A stretch of DNA of 64,000 nucleotides from Cinnamomum chago. Lineage: Eukaryota > Streptophyta > Magnoliopsida > Laurales > Lauraceae. Each line of letters begins with the position of its first letter. The stretch's first letter is position 1. The position numbers and the translations under genes are program-made. Below, piece after piece: positions 11,300-24,031 of this stretch. The stretch is from NCBI GenBank assembly GCA_038049695.1, contig CP142455.1, forward strand, positions 24,155,501 through 24,219,500, written 5' to 3'. The notes under the pieces are model-generated. The model was not told where the DNA came from. It did no database searches and saw nothing but the letters and a program-made list of their open reading frames with translations.

Positions 11300-14200
11300 T
11301 GATTAATTAATTTTTTTATTTGCAGAATTACATTCATATGAATAAAGAATATATAAACATTAGGCAATGACCATACAACTGATTAATCATATTTATTGAC
11401 AGAAGATGAAAAGAATATAATATTTTAAATATATGAAAATTTAGATGGAAACGAATATAAATTATTTTCATACCGGCATTGTATATACTCTGTGTAATAC
11501 TAAAGACAATGAAAGCCTCACATGAAGCAAGTGGTTCTTTACTGCATGGAAAGAGCAAATAGCTAATTAATCATATCTATTGATAAAAGATGAGAAGAAT
11601 ATAATGTCAGAAAATGTAAATATAGAAGTAAAATTAAATTCTTTTCATATGAGTATTGTATATATTATGTGTAATAGCAAAGCAAGTAAAAGTCTCAGAT
11701 GAAGTAAGTAATGTTTTTCTGCAAGAAAAGTGAATGTGAAAATTAATAAGACTGTCCTCTTAAAAGCAAAAATTCTCATCAAATTATGTTAGATAAGTTT
11801 TAATGGATTATTCATAATAAATGAAAAAAATAGCAGTGTGTTCCAACATTTAATAAAATATAATATTTGTAAATTAGTTATGGCGAGCAGGACATTATTT
11901 CATATGTTATATAAAAAGTATATAAGTTTTTAAATATGGTTTTTGAGAATTTCTACTTATTTTATTGTTGTTGGTGTGTTCATTTTAATCTTCATGCTCA
12001 AGAAGTTAAAATCTTGATACAATTGAAATTCTGTGTTAAATAGTAACTTTGAAGAATTGGAGTATTTTTCAATTTAAATCAAATTAATTTGTGTCTACCT
12101 TTAATTAGAATTTAATTAGAATTAAAAGTTTATATCTTTAGCATTCTAAAGAATGTAATTAAAACAGCTTTCTAACTATAATTTTGTGAAACTCAAATAC
12201 GACTTGAAAACAATAATTAAAAATTCTGATACAACATAATTTCCTGTCTTATGTAAAAGTTCAAAATTATTGTAAAAATTATCAACTTTGTTAGGAATAT
12301 GAATCCATTAAGTTAAGGGTGCGTCAAGAACATTTCTTAATTTGTTCTTTCTGTGTGCCTTTATTTTATTTCTTAGTACTTCGCCTTTATTTTATTTCTT
12401 AGTACTTCTTCCTCTTATCATCGCTCAAGTCCTTATAATATTTTTTGAAAAGAATAAGTTTTATAATAAAGTAACTGTGTACTCCTGTTTCTTCAGACAT
12501 ACTATGTATAGTTTGTTGTTCGCATTTTATAACCATGAGGAAAGAAATGATAATAGATTTTTAAATTTAAAAACATGATGATATTGGTGCTGATATTCAA
12601 GTTCCTACTACTATGTGTCTTCCACATTTGTCAGACTTTTACTTGCAGAATCATCATGAAATTGGTTCTAGTTAAATGGGCAGGAATGAGAAAGATTTCA
12701 ATCATAAGAAAGAAATTTCCCAGATTAGTGATTACAGATGTCTTTGGATGGACCCCTAAATTATACATTTTTAATATACTGACAAGATCAATGGATATCC
12801 TAAACTGTTATTTAAGAAATTAATTAATTTATTTATTTATATACTTATATTTATACATTTTATTGATGATTGGATCCAGTCTTCGATTGAGTATGTTAGT
12901 TTTCTTGTCCAGGTTTTAATTACTTTAACCATATGCTTTATACATGATCAATCAATCAGGTTTACTCTTTTATTGAGTTTTTGTGCAAAGAAATTAATAC
13001 AAGGAAATGGCATTAATAAAGTATGGAAGCAGTAAATGTTCATAAGTAATATAAAAAAAGTTGTGTTCTAATTACTTTATATTCCAAATGCAAAGCAGAA
13101 TTGATGAGTATCTGTCTTTGTTAGCACAAGTTACAAATTTAAAAATATCATCCTGGGAACAGGAATGATATCATGAACGATTCATTACTTATTGACTGGG
13201 TGATGGATATGCATTGACAAAGAAGAATGGAGCATCCAGACAAACTCAATCTCATTCATGACTGAGAACCTAAAATTTTTGGAGGTTTACATATGCACGG
13301 ACATACCACTGAACTCTACTCTCAAACAACTAAATCGGTGATTAGTGTGAATGTATCAAGATGCTTTTCAGCTCACCCCTTACCGAAACAAAGATTTCCA
13401 ATACCACTTGACCTTGGTCATTGGCAGTTACCCAAGCGAACCTCAAGAAAGAACAGGTCTCAATTCTAAATTAGAGGCCATTTTCTAACTGAAATATTAA
13501 TTAACCATCTTAATCAGTGCTATCACGAATATAATGATTGGAAATAGTTTTAAGAAAAAAAAATCACCGACTAATATGGTTTTGAAAAATTTATCAACTG
13601 CCCAAAACAGCCGGTCCAATAAATAAAAATTCCATATGCCCATGGTCTTGAAACACATCTTCAGACACTGTATTGGCCAACGCAATATTCTTTACTGACA
13701 TTTAAGATTGGTCTGAAAATAACTTCAACAAAAATTCATTTTTAATTGCTTTTAGGGTGTTTTAGATCTAAGGAAAAAAAGAGATAAATATATAGATGAT
13801 GAGAATAGAGTTCCAATACATACTCCACACATTCTAGGTGTTTCAATTGAAATCTCTCATATATTTTGAATCCTTGCAGCAAATGTAAAAATTCTTCAAA
13901 CAAAAACCTTTCCATGAAAATTGAATTGAGCATTTCATCAAACATCATGTAAATGAAGGTTTTTCAATACAAAGCCAAATCAATGAGCAATGCTAGCAAA
14001 ATATGATGATCTTCTCATATTTAAAGAAGGGAAATATTCAAGTGAGAACTAGTTCCCACCTATTATATGAGAACTTTTTTGCAGAATATGCTACAGTATA
14101 TTGAGATTATCATCACTTGCAAAAATATGGCAATAATTTGATACGGAGGCTTCCAGACATTATTGAACTATACCGAGGGCCAGTTGGGCCCTGTTTCACC

Positions 14201-16150
14201 TTGTAAAGGTTTGACAAAGATATGGTCCATATTGGGTGTTAGATTTCCAGTTGTTGTAGCTCATATTGGAGGTCAGACTCCCAAGCAAAACAATCAAAAC
14301 AGCAATAAACTATGAGAATGTGATATTCACCGTGGACCAGGCAATCAACTACTCTGCCTACTTTTTATATATTCCTTAAGATATTATTCTCTGTAAATAG
14401 GAAAGCAATATGAGAAAGAAAAAAATAAATCTCAACTGGAGTGATTTCTATGCCCGCACTTCTTCAAACACGTAGGTAGTGCCTAAGCATCAGTTCTGCC
14501 GAAGTACTCAAGGTTGGGGGTACCTTTCACTTTTGCAGTACACATTCATGTTTCGTGATAACTTTAGTTCAAATAAACCACTCTTCAAAGTGCATTCTGC
14601 TTTTTATTGGATGAAAATATTAATTATGTCTTAATTATGTTTCTGTGATGTGTCTATGCAAATCATATGTCAATGTGAAGATGAAAACGGATGTAGACGT
14701 ACAAAGGAAGAATAGAATAAAAAGATAATGATGATGAAGAAGAAAAACAGACAAAAAGAAGAGATCAGTTTTTGAGAGAACTGATATGGAGTTGAAAGAT
14801 AGGCCTTGCATTTGAAGATTTTGGAACCTGGAACTGGAAGCGTTTCCAAGAATATCAAACCCATGATTCTTTCTCTCCCTCTCTCTCTATTTTATACCAG
14901 AAGATCCAAGTCCTGGATCCCAGACGAGATTGGGAGGAGACGAAGAATCTCAAAAGCTTCATGAAAAATGAGCGCAGAAGATAATTTTTTAACTCACCAA
15001 ATATAGATCTCAGCAGATTCCAAGAAGCCCTCCCATATCAGGTTTGTCGTTCCGCAACAATATCTTATTATTTGATAGGGATTTGAAGAGAAATCTACAG
15101 AGAGACTTGAAGAGACAAAAACGAAGTTGGCATCCTTATTTTTGTTTTGGGTGTTTCACTTGGGAATATTCTAGATTTTACTTAGAATCTCTCGTCACGT
15201 CCCTCACCCCTCCACTTGTCCCTTAACCATATGAGAAAGAAACATATCAACAGCTAAACAAATGAGCCAACGTAACAACATTCCGTCTCCATGTCCCACA
15301 TGCCCTTAACCAACTTTGCCAACAGAAAACGATCCATGCAAGTTGTAATGGGTGTCTAGAGAAAATTTTAAGGAGGACATTTGTTACTTTTTAGATAAGG
15401 GTTATAGAAGAAAGATAAATGTATGCTTTACTTCGAAGTCAAGTCTTCCAACGAAAATAAAAGCCAGTTGGCCTGACTTCAGTTCCCCATAACAAGCAGA
15501 ATATTTGATTCCGCATAATCTTAAGCCCATTAGCCCAATGTTGCGTTCTTCAAAAGGCCTAGCATTGAAGCATAAAATCTCATGCAAATTGAGACTATTT
15601 AGTTTAAGTTATTATTTTAATTATCAATTGATATAAAAAAGTGACTAAACATTCAATTAGTAGATGGTTTTATTATATTATTGGTGTTGATAGTTCGCTC
15701 ATTACGGATCTCGTTTTACGACTAAAATATTTGGACTCCATGAAAAAAATTTCTTGATCTCTTTGCTCAAAACCAACTACATGTAAATATAGAGGGTTAT
15801 AAGATTGTAAGGCCACAAAGCCATATTATATAATGTTTAAGCATACCATGGGTCGGGCATTAAAAATGATTACATGTGCAACCTACATGTGGACCAGTAA
15901 TAGGAAATTTTGCGAGCACCCATCAAGATGGATAGGGTACCTGACATGAGATTTATGGAGCAATCCCTACTATAATATAAAGACCCAACGTATTGACTAC
16001 ATATAAACACCTACATGATTGAACTTCATGAATACAATCTAGTCAATTTGGGATATGTAATAAAAAAAAACTCTTGGATACCCATCCCATATGACATGCT
16101 AGAGTAAAATAAAAGTGTGATTTATTTTATAAAAATGTGAAGTTAATGAG
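11300..16150. other. No gene recognised; A/T-rich
   Basis: I see no exon I can assign. A 26-bp tandem duplication (GCCTTTATTTTATTTCTTAG unit) lies at about 12357-12409. Open frames here are short, A/T-driven and match nothing known to me. Confidence 0.4.
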
Positions 16151-16155
16151 GAAGA

Positions 16156-16424
16156 TGTTGGGTTATGGGTTTTGGCTCGGTTTTAGGCCCAATTCATTTG
16201 TATTAGGGTTGAGGGGTAATTTAGTCTTTGTTAAAACTATATATTATCTCTTTTGCTTGTAACCCTAAGATGTGGGAAAACTCTGATTAGTAGAGAAGAA
16301 GAAGACGAGTTTTGTCCGTGGACGTAAGTGTGAAATCACCGAACCACGTAAAATTGTGTTCCCTTTTGTGTGGCTTGATTTGTTTACTTGTCGATCGCAC
16401 GCTTCCGCACACACAATCACAACA
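16156..16424 (+). repeat. Copia 5' LTR (269 bp)
   Basis: It begins TGTTGGGTTATGGG and ends AATCACAACA, giving the TG...CA ends of an LTR. By eye it differs from the split 3' LTR at about 10 positions (about 3.7%). Confidence 0.92.
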
Positions 16425-16427
16425 AAT

Positions 16428-16438
16428 TGGTATCAGAG
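16428..16438 (+). promoter_or_regulatory. Copia primer binding site
   Basis: TGGTATCAGAG starts three bases after the 5' LTR. It is complementary to the 3' end of plant initiator methionine tRNA, the usual primer for this class. Confidence 0.88.
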
Positions 16439-17216
16439 AATTGTTGTTGTACGCGATCGACGGCAAGATCAAGGTGGGCCACGACTGTTGATCAGAGAAA
16501 ATCAAGAGGACTCTATTTACAGGGACACGTTACAGGAACCAGAGGAAACAAAATTTCTTCTTTGACTACTGTGAGTACAAAAGACAACTGTTTTGTCTTT
16601 AGTGCCATTAGAGGAGCAGTGCTTGCTTTTTTATTCCAAGGTGCTGTAGTTGTTGAGTTTCAGAAAAGGGTCGTTGCCGGAGAAGACCCACAAGCCTTCA
16701 TTGCGCAAGTCGCAGTTCGTCGCCGTGCAGAAACGAGAGAAGTCGCCGCCGGGACCGGAGAAAAAGGTTCGTCGGGAGTTGCCTGTGCTTCCCATCGCCG
16801 AAGTGCGCACTGGTTTTTTGTTTTATTGCGAGTTCTGGTTTTGAACTAGAAACAGAACATAAAAGGGGAAGAAGAAGGGAGTTTGGGTCGGCTGCAGTCC
16901 AGGTCAAGTGCAGGTCAGCCCAACCCGTTTGCAGAAGAAGCCCAGAGTTGAAGAAGTCCAGGTCGGGGCAGTCCAAGTCTGACCCGCCTAGCCCAGAAAC
17001 CCAGCACAACAGAAGCCTAGCAGCAGTTCACTGCAGCAGCTGACATCAGCGAGCAGTACGGTAAAGGTAGAATTTGATCAATCAACGTCCAGATTTGATT
17101 TGTGATTTCCGGAGCCATCCGGACTCAGAATTGAGCTCCGTTTTTTTTGTTGGATTCGTATCGACGAGGTCTACGATTTGAACGGAGTGGATTGATAGTT
17201 TGGAAAACAGAAAAAA
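16439..17216 (+). other. Copia untranslated leader
   Basis: The stretch lies between the primer site and the gag start. Its open frames in several registers have no retroviral motif. It is GC-richer than its surroundings and is read as the packaging and leader region. Confidence 0.6.
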
Positions 17217-18397
17217 ATGGCAAGCTCATCATCGACAAAGACAACTATCTCGAATGCAAAACTTGAAGTCGAGAAATTTGATGGTACCAATAACTTTGGT
17301 ATGTGGCAATGTGAGGCCTTAGAGATGTTCCAAGCCAACAAGAGTTGGAAATTGCTCTTGAGGATAAACCCTCAGATATGGATGATAAGGAATGGTAGAA
17401 GATCAATCGTCAGGCATGTAGCACCATCAGACTGTGTCTCGCGAAGGATCAGAAATACTCAGTGATGAGAGAAACTTCTGCAAAAGAGTTGTGGCAGAAA
17501 TTGGAGGAAAAGTATATGACCAAGAGCTTGGAGAATCGGATCTATTTGAAGAAGAAACTTTTTCGCTTCGAGTATCGCCAAGGTATTTCTATGACCGAAC
17601 ATCTCGATGATTTTAATAAAATTATTGCTGATTTAATGAACATTGATGTGAAAGTTGATGATGAGGATAAGGCATTACTTCTTCTGAATTCGCTTCCCGA
17701 TAGTTATGATCATTTTACCCACACTTTGATCAACGGGAAGATTGAGGTTAAATATGATGTTGTGTTTGCTGCTTTGATGAATAATGAATATCGGAAGAAG
17801 GACAAACAGGCCCATAGGGATTCGTCGTCTGATGCATTGACAATAAGAGGCAGATCAGATGATAGAACATCTGGTAGTAACTCTCATTCTAAATCGAGAG
17901 GGAAATTAAAGCCACCTGCAAAAGATGAATGTGCCTTTTGTCATAAAAAAGGGCATTGGAAGAAGGATTGTCCAAAGTTGAAAAACAAGGACAAAGATAA
18001 ATCTGATGCAAACATTGGACACAATGGGGATGATGATTCTGAATTTAATTTGACTGTTTCTTCATTGGTATGTCATTCTGATGAGTGGATTTTAGACTCG
18101 GGTTGTACCTATCATATGTGTCCCAACAGGGAATGGTTTTCCAGCTTTCAAGAGTTGGATGGTGGAACGGTTTTGATGGGCAATGATAGTGCCTGCAAAA
18201 CAAAAGGGATAGGAAAAATCCGTTTGAAGATGCATGATGGAGCAGTTAGAGTTTTGACAGATGTTCGGTATGTACCGGATTTGAAAAAGAATCTCATCTC
18301 ATTGGGTGCTTTAGACTCCAAAGACTTCAAGATTACCATGGAAGGTGGAAATCTAAAAGTTGTTTATGGTGCACTTGTGTTGATGAAGGGTGTCTGA
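17217..18397 (+). pseudogene. Copia gag and protease, frameshifted
   Basis: The start ATG (17217) opens MASSSSTKT, followed by KFDGTNNFGMWQ, the N-terminal motif of copia gag. Around 17380-17465 the frame shifts. It resumes with the gag core (ELWQKLEEKYM, then LFRFEYRQGISM and LLLLNSLPDSY), a zinc knuckle CAFCHKKGHWKKDC (CX2CX4HX4C) near 17931-17972, and the protease active site WILDSGCTYHM near 18087. A TGA at 18395 ends this frame ahead of the pre-integrase region. Gag would form the particle, the knuckle binds RNA, and the Asp protease cleaves the polyprotein. The frameshift and the stop make the gene inactive. Confidence 0.88.
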
Positions 18398-19763
18398 AGA
18401 GGTAATTTGTATTTCTCACAAGGGAGTACAGTTGTAGGTGGAGCAGCGACAATATCTGATAGTTCGAATGAGACTGTTACAGACACTACCAGATTATGAC
18501 ACATGCGTCTAGGGCATGCTGGGGAGAGAGCATTGCAGGGTTTGGTTAAGCAAGGCTTATTGCAAGGTACAAAGACCTGCAAGTTGGGATTTTGTGAACA
18601 TTGTATTTTTGATAAGCAGACAAAAGTGAAGTTTGGTACCGCTATCCATCGCACTCAAGGCACACTAGACTATGTTCATTCGGATGTATGGGGTCCTACC
18701 AAAGTGGCATCTTTGGGAGGTATGCACTACTTTGTTACATTCGTTGATGACTTCTCCAGAAGAGTATGGGTGTACACCATGAAGCACAAGGATGAAGTCT
18801 TGAATGTGTTCTTGAAGTAGAAGAAAATGATTGAAACACAGACTGACAGAAAGATCAAAAGGCCCAGGTCAGATAACGATGGAGAGTACAAGTCTGATCC
18901 GTTCTTGCAAGTATATCAGGATGAGGGGATCGTGAGGCATTTTACAGTTAGTGGGACTCCACAATAGAATAGGGTGGCAGAACGCATGAACCGCACTATA
19001 TTGGAGAAAGTTCGGTGTATGTTGTCTAATTCTAGATTAGGCAAAGCGTTTTGGGGTGAGGCAGTTGCTTATGCATGTCATCTCATCAACAGGTTACCTT
19101 CTGTTGCGATTGATGGAAAAACACCCATTGAGGTATGGTCTGGAAAACCAGCTACTGATTATGATAAATTGCATATATTTGGTTGTCCTGCTTATTTCCA
19201 TGTCACAGAGAATAAGTTGGATCCAAGGGCCAAGAAAGCTATATTCTTGGGTTTCAGCAGTGGTGTGAAAGGATACCAGTTATGGTGTCCAGCTTCAAAG
19301 AAACTTGTTCTGAGTAGGAATGTGACTTTTGATGAATCTGCCATGTGGAAACAGAACAAGCAAAATGGCTCTCAGGAGGAGAGCAAGGCCAATGATAAAT
19401 CGAAGCAGGTGGAGTTTGATATCATTCCAATTGAGTCAGAGGATGATTATACAGATGGGGAGGAGACTCCAGTTGATGTCATCCCAGTTGAGTTAAAGGG
19501 TGATGATACAGATGAGGAGAAGACTCCAACCCAAGAGCCTCCACATGAGCAAGCAGATTCTATTGCAGCCAGTAGACCCAAAAAGAAATATTCGAAAACC
19601 TAAACGGTTAACTGACATGGTGGCATATGCACTTCCAATGGTTGAAGAATCTGTTCCTACCACCTACAAAGAAGAAAAGAGGTATTCGGAAAATGCAGAT
19701 ATGCTGACTAAGGTTGTGACTAGGGTCAAGTTTAAGAACTTGATCACCATTCTGCGACTTTGA
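18398..19763 (+). pseudogene. Copia integrase with RNase H tail; RT deleted
   Basis: Beyond the TGA, the GAG-pre-integrase domain is visible: HMRLGHAGERAL, CKLGFCEHCIFDKQ (the paired Cys of the HHCC finger), then the integrase core with HSDVWGP and FVDDFSRRVWVY. A TAG at 18817 and another at 18965 interrupt the frame. It continues with ERMNRTILEKVRCML and LINRLP and the C-terminal KLHIFGCPAYF stretch. After an acidic linker the next recognisable piece is ADMLTKVVTRVKF, the very end of RNase H. All of reverse transcriptase and most of RNase H are therefore missing by internal deletion. The 3' LTR follows about 100 bp later after a purine tract AAGGTGGAGA (19853-19864). Confidence 0.87.
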
Positions 19764-19866
19764 GCACCTTCAGGTGTATGGCGCCTACGGGCGCATTTGG
19801 AGGCGTGTGATTGCATGCCAAGGTGGAAAATGTTTGTGACTTGCAAATCTCGCCAAGGTGGAGATT

Positions 19867-20058
19867 TGTTGGGTTATGGGTTTTGGCTTGCTTTTAGGCC
19901 CAATTCATTTGTATTAGGGTTGAGGGGTAATTTAGTCTTTATTAAAACTATATATTATCTCTTTTGGTTATAACCCTAAGATGTGAGAAAATTCTGATTA
20001 GTAGAGAAGAAGAAGACGAGCTTTGTCCGTGGACGTAGGTGTGAAATCACCGAACCAC
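19867..20058 (+). repeat. Copia 3' LTR, first part
   Basis: It begins TGTTGGGTTATGGG just after the polypurine tract and matches the first 192 bases of the 5' LTR up to GAACCAC, where the CACTA insert starts. Bases 20056-20058 (CAC) are one copy of the 3-bp duplication. Confidence 0.93.
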
Positions 20059-20084
20059 CACTACAACAATATGCACTTTTAGCG

Positions 20085-20640
20085 ACGTTTTTTAGCGACG
20101 CTTTTATAAATCGTCGGTAAAGTTCAAACTGCAATATAAAATGAGAGATTATTACCGACGAATTATAAAACATCGGTAAAGTGACTTTTAGCGACGTTTT
20201 ATTTGTTTTACCGACGATAAAAAAACGTTGGTAAAAGTCGTTTTATTTTTTATTTATTTTTCTATTTTATTTTACCGACGAAAAAAAACGTCGGTAAAAT
20301 TCTTTACATTTTTTTGTTTATTTTTTTGTTTTCTTTTTGCCGACGAAAAAAAACGTCGGTAAAAGTCTTTTTAGTTTTATTTTTTATTTGCCGACGAAAT
20401 ATAAAACGTCGGTAAAAGGGATTTATTTTTTTATTTATGTTTTTATTTTACCGACGAAATTAATGTTTTACCGACGAAAATTAGCGTCGGTAAGTTTGTT
20501 ACCGACATTTAGCATAAAACGTCGGTAAAAGTTGTTAATTTTTAACTTATTTTTTATTAATAAAAATTTATTAATCTTTACCGACGAAAAAATTAATTTG
20601 CCGACGAAAAGAAAACGTTCGGTGAAGTTCTGTTTTTCCC
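20085..20640. repeat. CACTA left subterminal repeats
   Basis: About a dozen short hairpin blocks alternate CCGACGAAAA with CGTCGGTAAA, separated by T-rich spacers. Near the very end the motif changes to AGCGACGTTTT. Such arrays bind TnpA-type proteins and set end recognition. The spacing is 30-70 bp and irregular. Confidence 0.9.
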
Positions 20641-20964
20641 ACCCCCGCCACCGAACCCTCTTTTCCCCTCTTTTTCGCTCACTCTCTTTTCCCTCCTCTC
20701 TCTCTGCTCTCTGCAATCTGCTCGATGTCTCTCACTCGTTCACTCTCGCTCCCTCACTCGATCTCTCTGCGCTGTCTCTCTCTCACTCGCCCACTCTCAC
20801 TCCCTCACTCGATCTTTTTGCTCTGTCTCTCTCTCACTCTCTCTCGCTCGCTCTCTGTTGGTGGAGCCCTCTGCTCTCTCTCGCTCTGCTCTGTCTCTGT
20901 CTCTCTCTCTCGCTCGCTCTGCTCTGTCTCTCTCTCTATCGCTCTCGCTCTCTCGATCTGCACA

Positions 20965-20998
<34 letters not shown>

Positions 20999-21036
20999 CT
21001 CGATCTGCTCTGTCTCGCTTGCTCTCTCTCACTCTG

Positions 21037-21074
<38 letters not shown>

Positions 21075-21300
21075 CTCTCTCTCTCACTCTGCTCTATCTC
21101 TCTCTCCCTCGCTCTCGCTCTCTCGACGCTTCAATTTGTCTTTCTCTCTCGCGGCTGCCACTGCTCGGAGATTTCTGCCATTTCTGTCTCTGCGGGGAGG
21201 AAAGCCCTAAGTCGATTGAAAGGAAAGAAGAAAACGAGGGGAAGAAAACGAAGAAGAAGAAGAGAAGAAATCGGACGAGTCTATAGGACACCATCGCCAT
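20640..21300 (+). repeat. CT-rich leader region of the CACTA
   Basis: This is a long (CT)n and CTCTCGCTC tract on the plus strand, followed by an AAGAAGAAGAGAAGAAATCGG purine stretch. Open frames of up to 271 codons of Ser/Leu repeats run through it but are low-complexity artefacts. CT-rich tracts are frequent in plant 5' leaders, and the position beside the 5' terminal repeats suggests the element's promoter and 5' UTR. This is inference. Confidence 0.6.
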
Positions 21301-22920
21301 CGCCATACCACTCTCGACTGAGGTACCCCAAATCAAATGGATTGTAAATTTTAATCCATCCAACTGCTGTGAATTCTGCTATACATTTACACCAGGGTTC
21401 TGTTTCTGTTTTTATTTTTTTTAATGATTGGGTTAGTTTTGCTTTTGCTCTTGATTGAGATTGGTTTTATGTTTAGCTTCTGTAGTTTTTGGTTGAAACA
21501 TTTGGATGATGTTAGGGTTGGCTTTTGCAGTTGATGGTTTGTTTGTTTGTTTTCTTACTTGCTTTTTCTCATAGTTTGATGTTAGTTTGGCTTTTATTTG
21601 TTTGCGACTTCGATGTTGAGATGTAACTTGTTTGTGTTTATTTGATTCAATTTCCTGTCTCCTGACAAGTACCTCTAAATCGATCAATAAGAAAACTCGT
21701 CTATAACATCTTCTTGATGATGTATCATGATCAGATGATGAGGTTTTCTTACTTTAGCTTGGAATAGAATAGATTAGGAATACATTAGATGGTACTGTAA
21801 GTGAAGATTTGCTACTTCTGTTGTTGCAACTACTCTTTTTTCTCTACTTCTAGTGGTTGTTTCAATGGTTGTGGTCTGTTGTTGTAGTCATTTGCTTCCT
21901 ATGTGAGGAATTGAAAGTTGGTAATGATTTTCATAGGCTAAAATGTGTGAATTCAACCAACTATGCTGGATACAACTTTGTTTCATGTGATTGAATTTCT
22001 AACCCGTATTACTTAGAAGTGGTTAAAATAATCTCTACTTTTAATTGAAAAGGAATAAAGGGGAGATAGAAACATTAATTGCCCTGGCAATTCAGAATCG
22101 AAATCCTAGGAAATTCAAGGTCACGTGTTCAATTTATAGGTGTATTTATGCAAGTTTGAGGAAAATTGCATTCTTTCTTCTTTTTTTTTTTTTTTTCACT
22201 TTTCCACAGTCGAATGCATTTGGTACACAAATATGTTTTTTTTTTTTTTTTCTGTCCAATTTTGAAGTGGTTATTGTTGGAGAAGAGGAAAAGGTCTTTG
22301 GCTTTGTATATGAAAATGTACAATTTTGTAGAATGCTAATGATATTCTTCACCCGCCACCAATACAATAACCCTTCATTGGAGTTCATTTGACTATGAAT
22401 TTCTATGTATTCGATTTCATGAGATTACTTAAACATTTAGAATTCCCAAAGTTACTGGTTGGACTTGACTCAAATCAATTCATGTGAGGCCCATAATATA
22501 TGACGGCATACTTTGGGTTTCAACCTAGCTAACTCTGTGATTGGTGATGGGCCCTTACAATTAATTGAACCATACCATGATTGATTGATTTAACTCCCAA
22601 TTATCCAACCCTACCCCAGCCCCATGGCATGGTCCAATCCAACGGTCAAGCTGCATCCTGCTAACTGGGTTTCCATGGAATTGTACTCAAATGTTCAGAG
22701 GATTCTATTTCCATGGGAGTATGTTTCCTATATATATATCTGTCTTCCCTTTCCCCCATCAATGATGCTTATCAGGTTCAGAAACACCTTCCGTAAAAAA
22801 AAAAGGGTATGCACAACACCTAGGCATTTAATTGTGAAAAACCATATTGATGAAAGATTTTCTCAAATGATTTGCATGGTTGTAATCTACCAATCCCTGG
22901 CACATTTGGATGATCCGTTT
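21300..22920. other. CACTA interior, no gene recognised
   Basis: This resembles intron or UTR sequence (T-rich, many short stops) and contains no domain I can name. It may be the long first intron of the element's own transcript or captured filler. Confidence 0.4.
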
Positions 22921-24031
22921 CAGTAACATTTTTTTTTTTTATAAGACTGATGTCCCGTTTCAATCAGCCTCCTGATGGGCCAGGTTTTCATTCTTAAATA
23001 TTGTTGAAGAGAATAAGAGGTTAGATGACAGGCCAATGAATATCTATATATGAGCTGATCCAAACCAATCAAGAGCCAGAAAAGAAAAAAGACTGATTCA
23101 ATTATTTCAAATAAAGAGTGGGGTACTGTACAAAATTGTAACTTATTGTATTTACCAACAAACAACAAATAATTGAAAGAAGATGCCGATCAAGAAACCA
23201 AGAATTCAAAAAAAAAAAATTAAGAACGACAAAAAATAAAATTGACAAAGGAATCAAGATTCAAAAGAACCAAAGAGATTTCCGTAGTCGTCGAGAGGAG
23301 CAAACATGTCGTCCATTGGCCCTGAAATCAACCCATCATCTTCTTCCAAAACCGGCTTCATCAGGAGCCCATCATCATATTCTTCCCCAAAAACTGGCAT
23401 CAGTAGCCCATCATCATCTTCATCTAATGCGAAATCAAGAAACAATGATTCTTCTTCGACCTGCTTCACACCGTCACCATCGTGTGGTTGAGGAAGAGGA
23501 GGCGCTTCTAGTTCCACATGTGTAGTATTCATTGCATTTGCAGCAGATTCATCTTCAACTGAACAAGGTGGAAGAAGATGATCGAGAGGCAGCGGCCAAG
23601 TCACATCTGCTGCTGCTGCTGCAATCGTGGTCAGATCCAATGATGATGGAAGTGTAACCAATGACGACAAAGATGATGTAGACGAGAGCCCCTCTATACG
23701 AGAAACTACTTTCCCCCTCACTTCTTGAAGCGAGTTCTGCAGCTGTTGAAGGTGGCTTTCTTTTTCCATCTCCTCAACATTTACTTTCTCCTAGCAGAAA
23801 TTATCACCACCATCACCATTACTAGTAGTAGTAGTAGTAGTAGAGGTTGGACTTTTGCAATTATTTTCTTTGCAGTAGCGAGCAAGGATGGATTCAATGT
23901 CTGTGTTGGCAAAGGAGTAGAACCGGCCGGCCGGAGAGAAGACAAGGATGGCAATATCGACGCCGCATAGAGTAGAGAGATCTTTGGCTTTCTTGAAGAG
24001 GCCCTGACGTCTCTTTGAGAAGCACACCTGC

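Noticed and set aside
20532..21347. 271-codon Ser/Leu-rich frame and its overlaps
   Set aside because: A product of the (CT)n tract; the frame carries no family motif.
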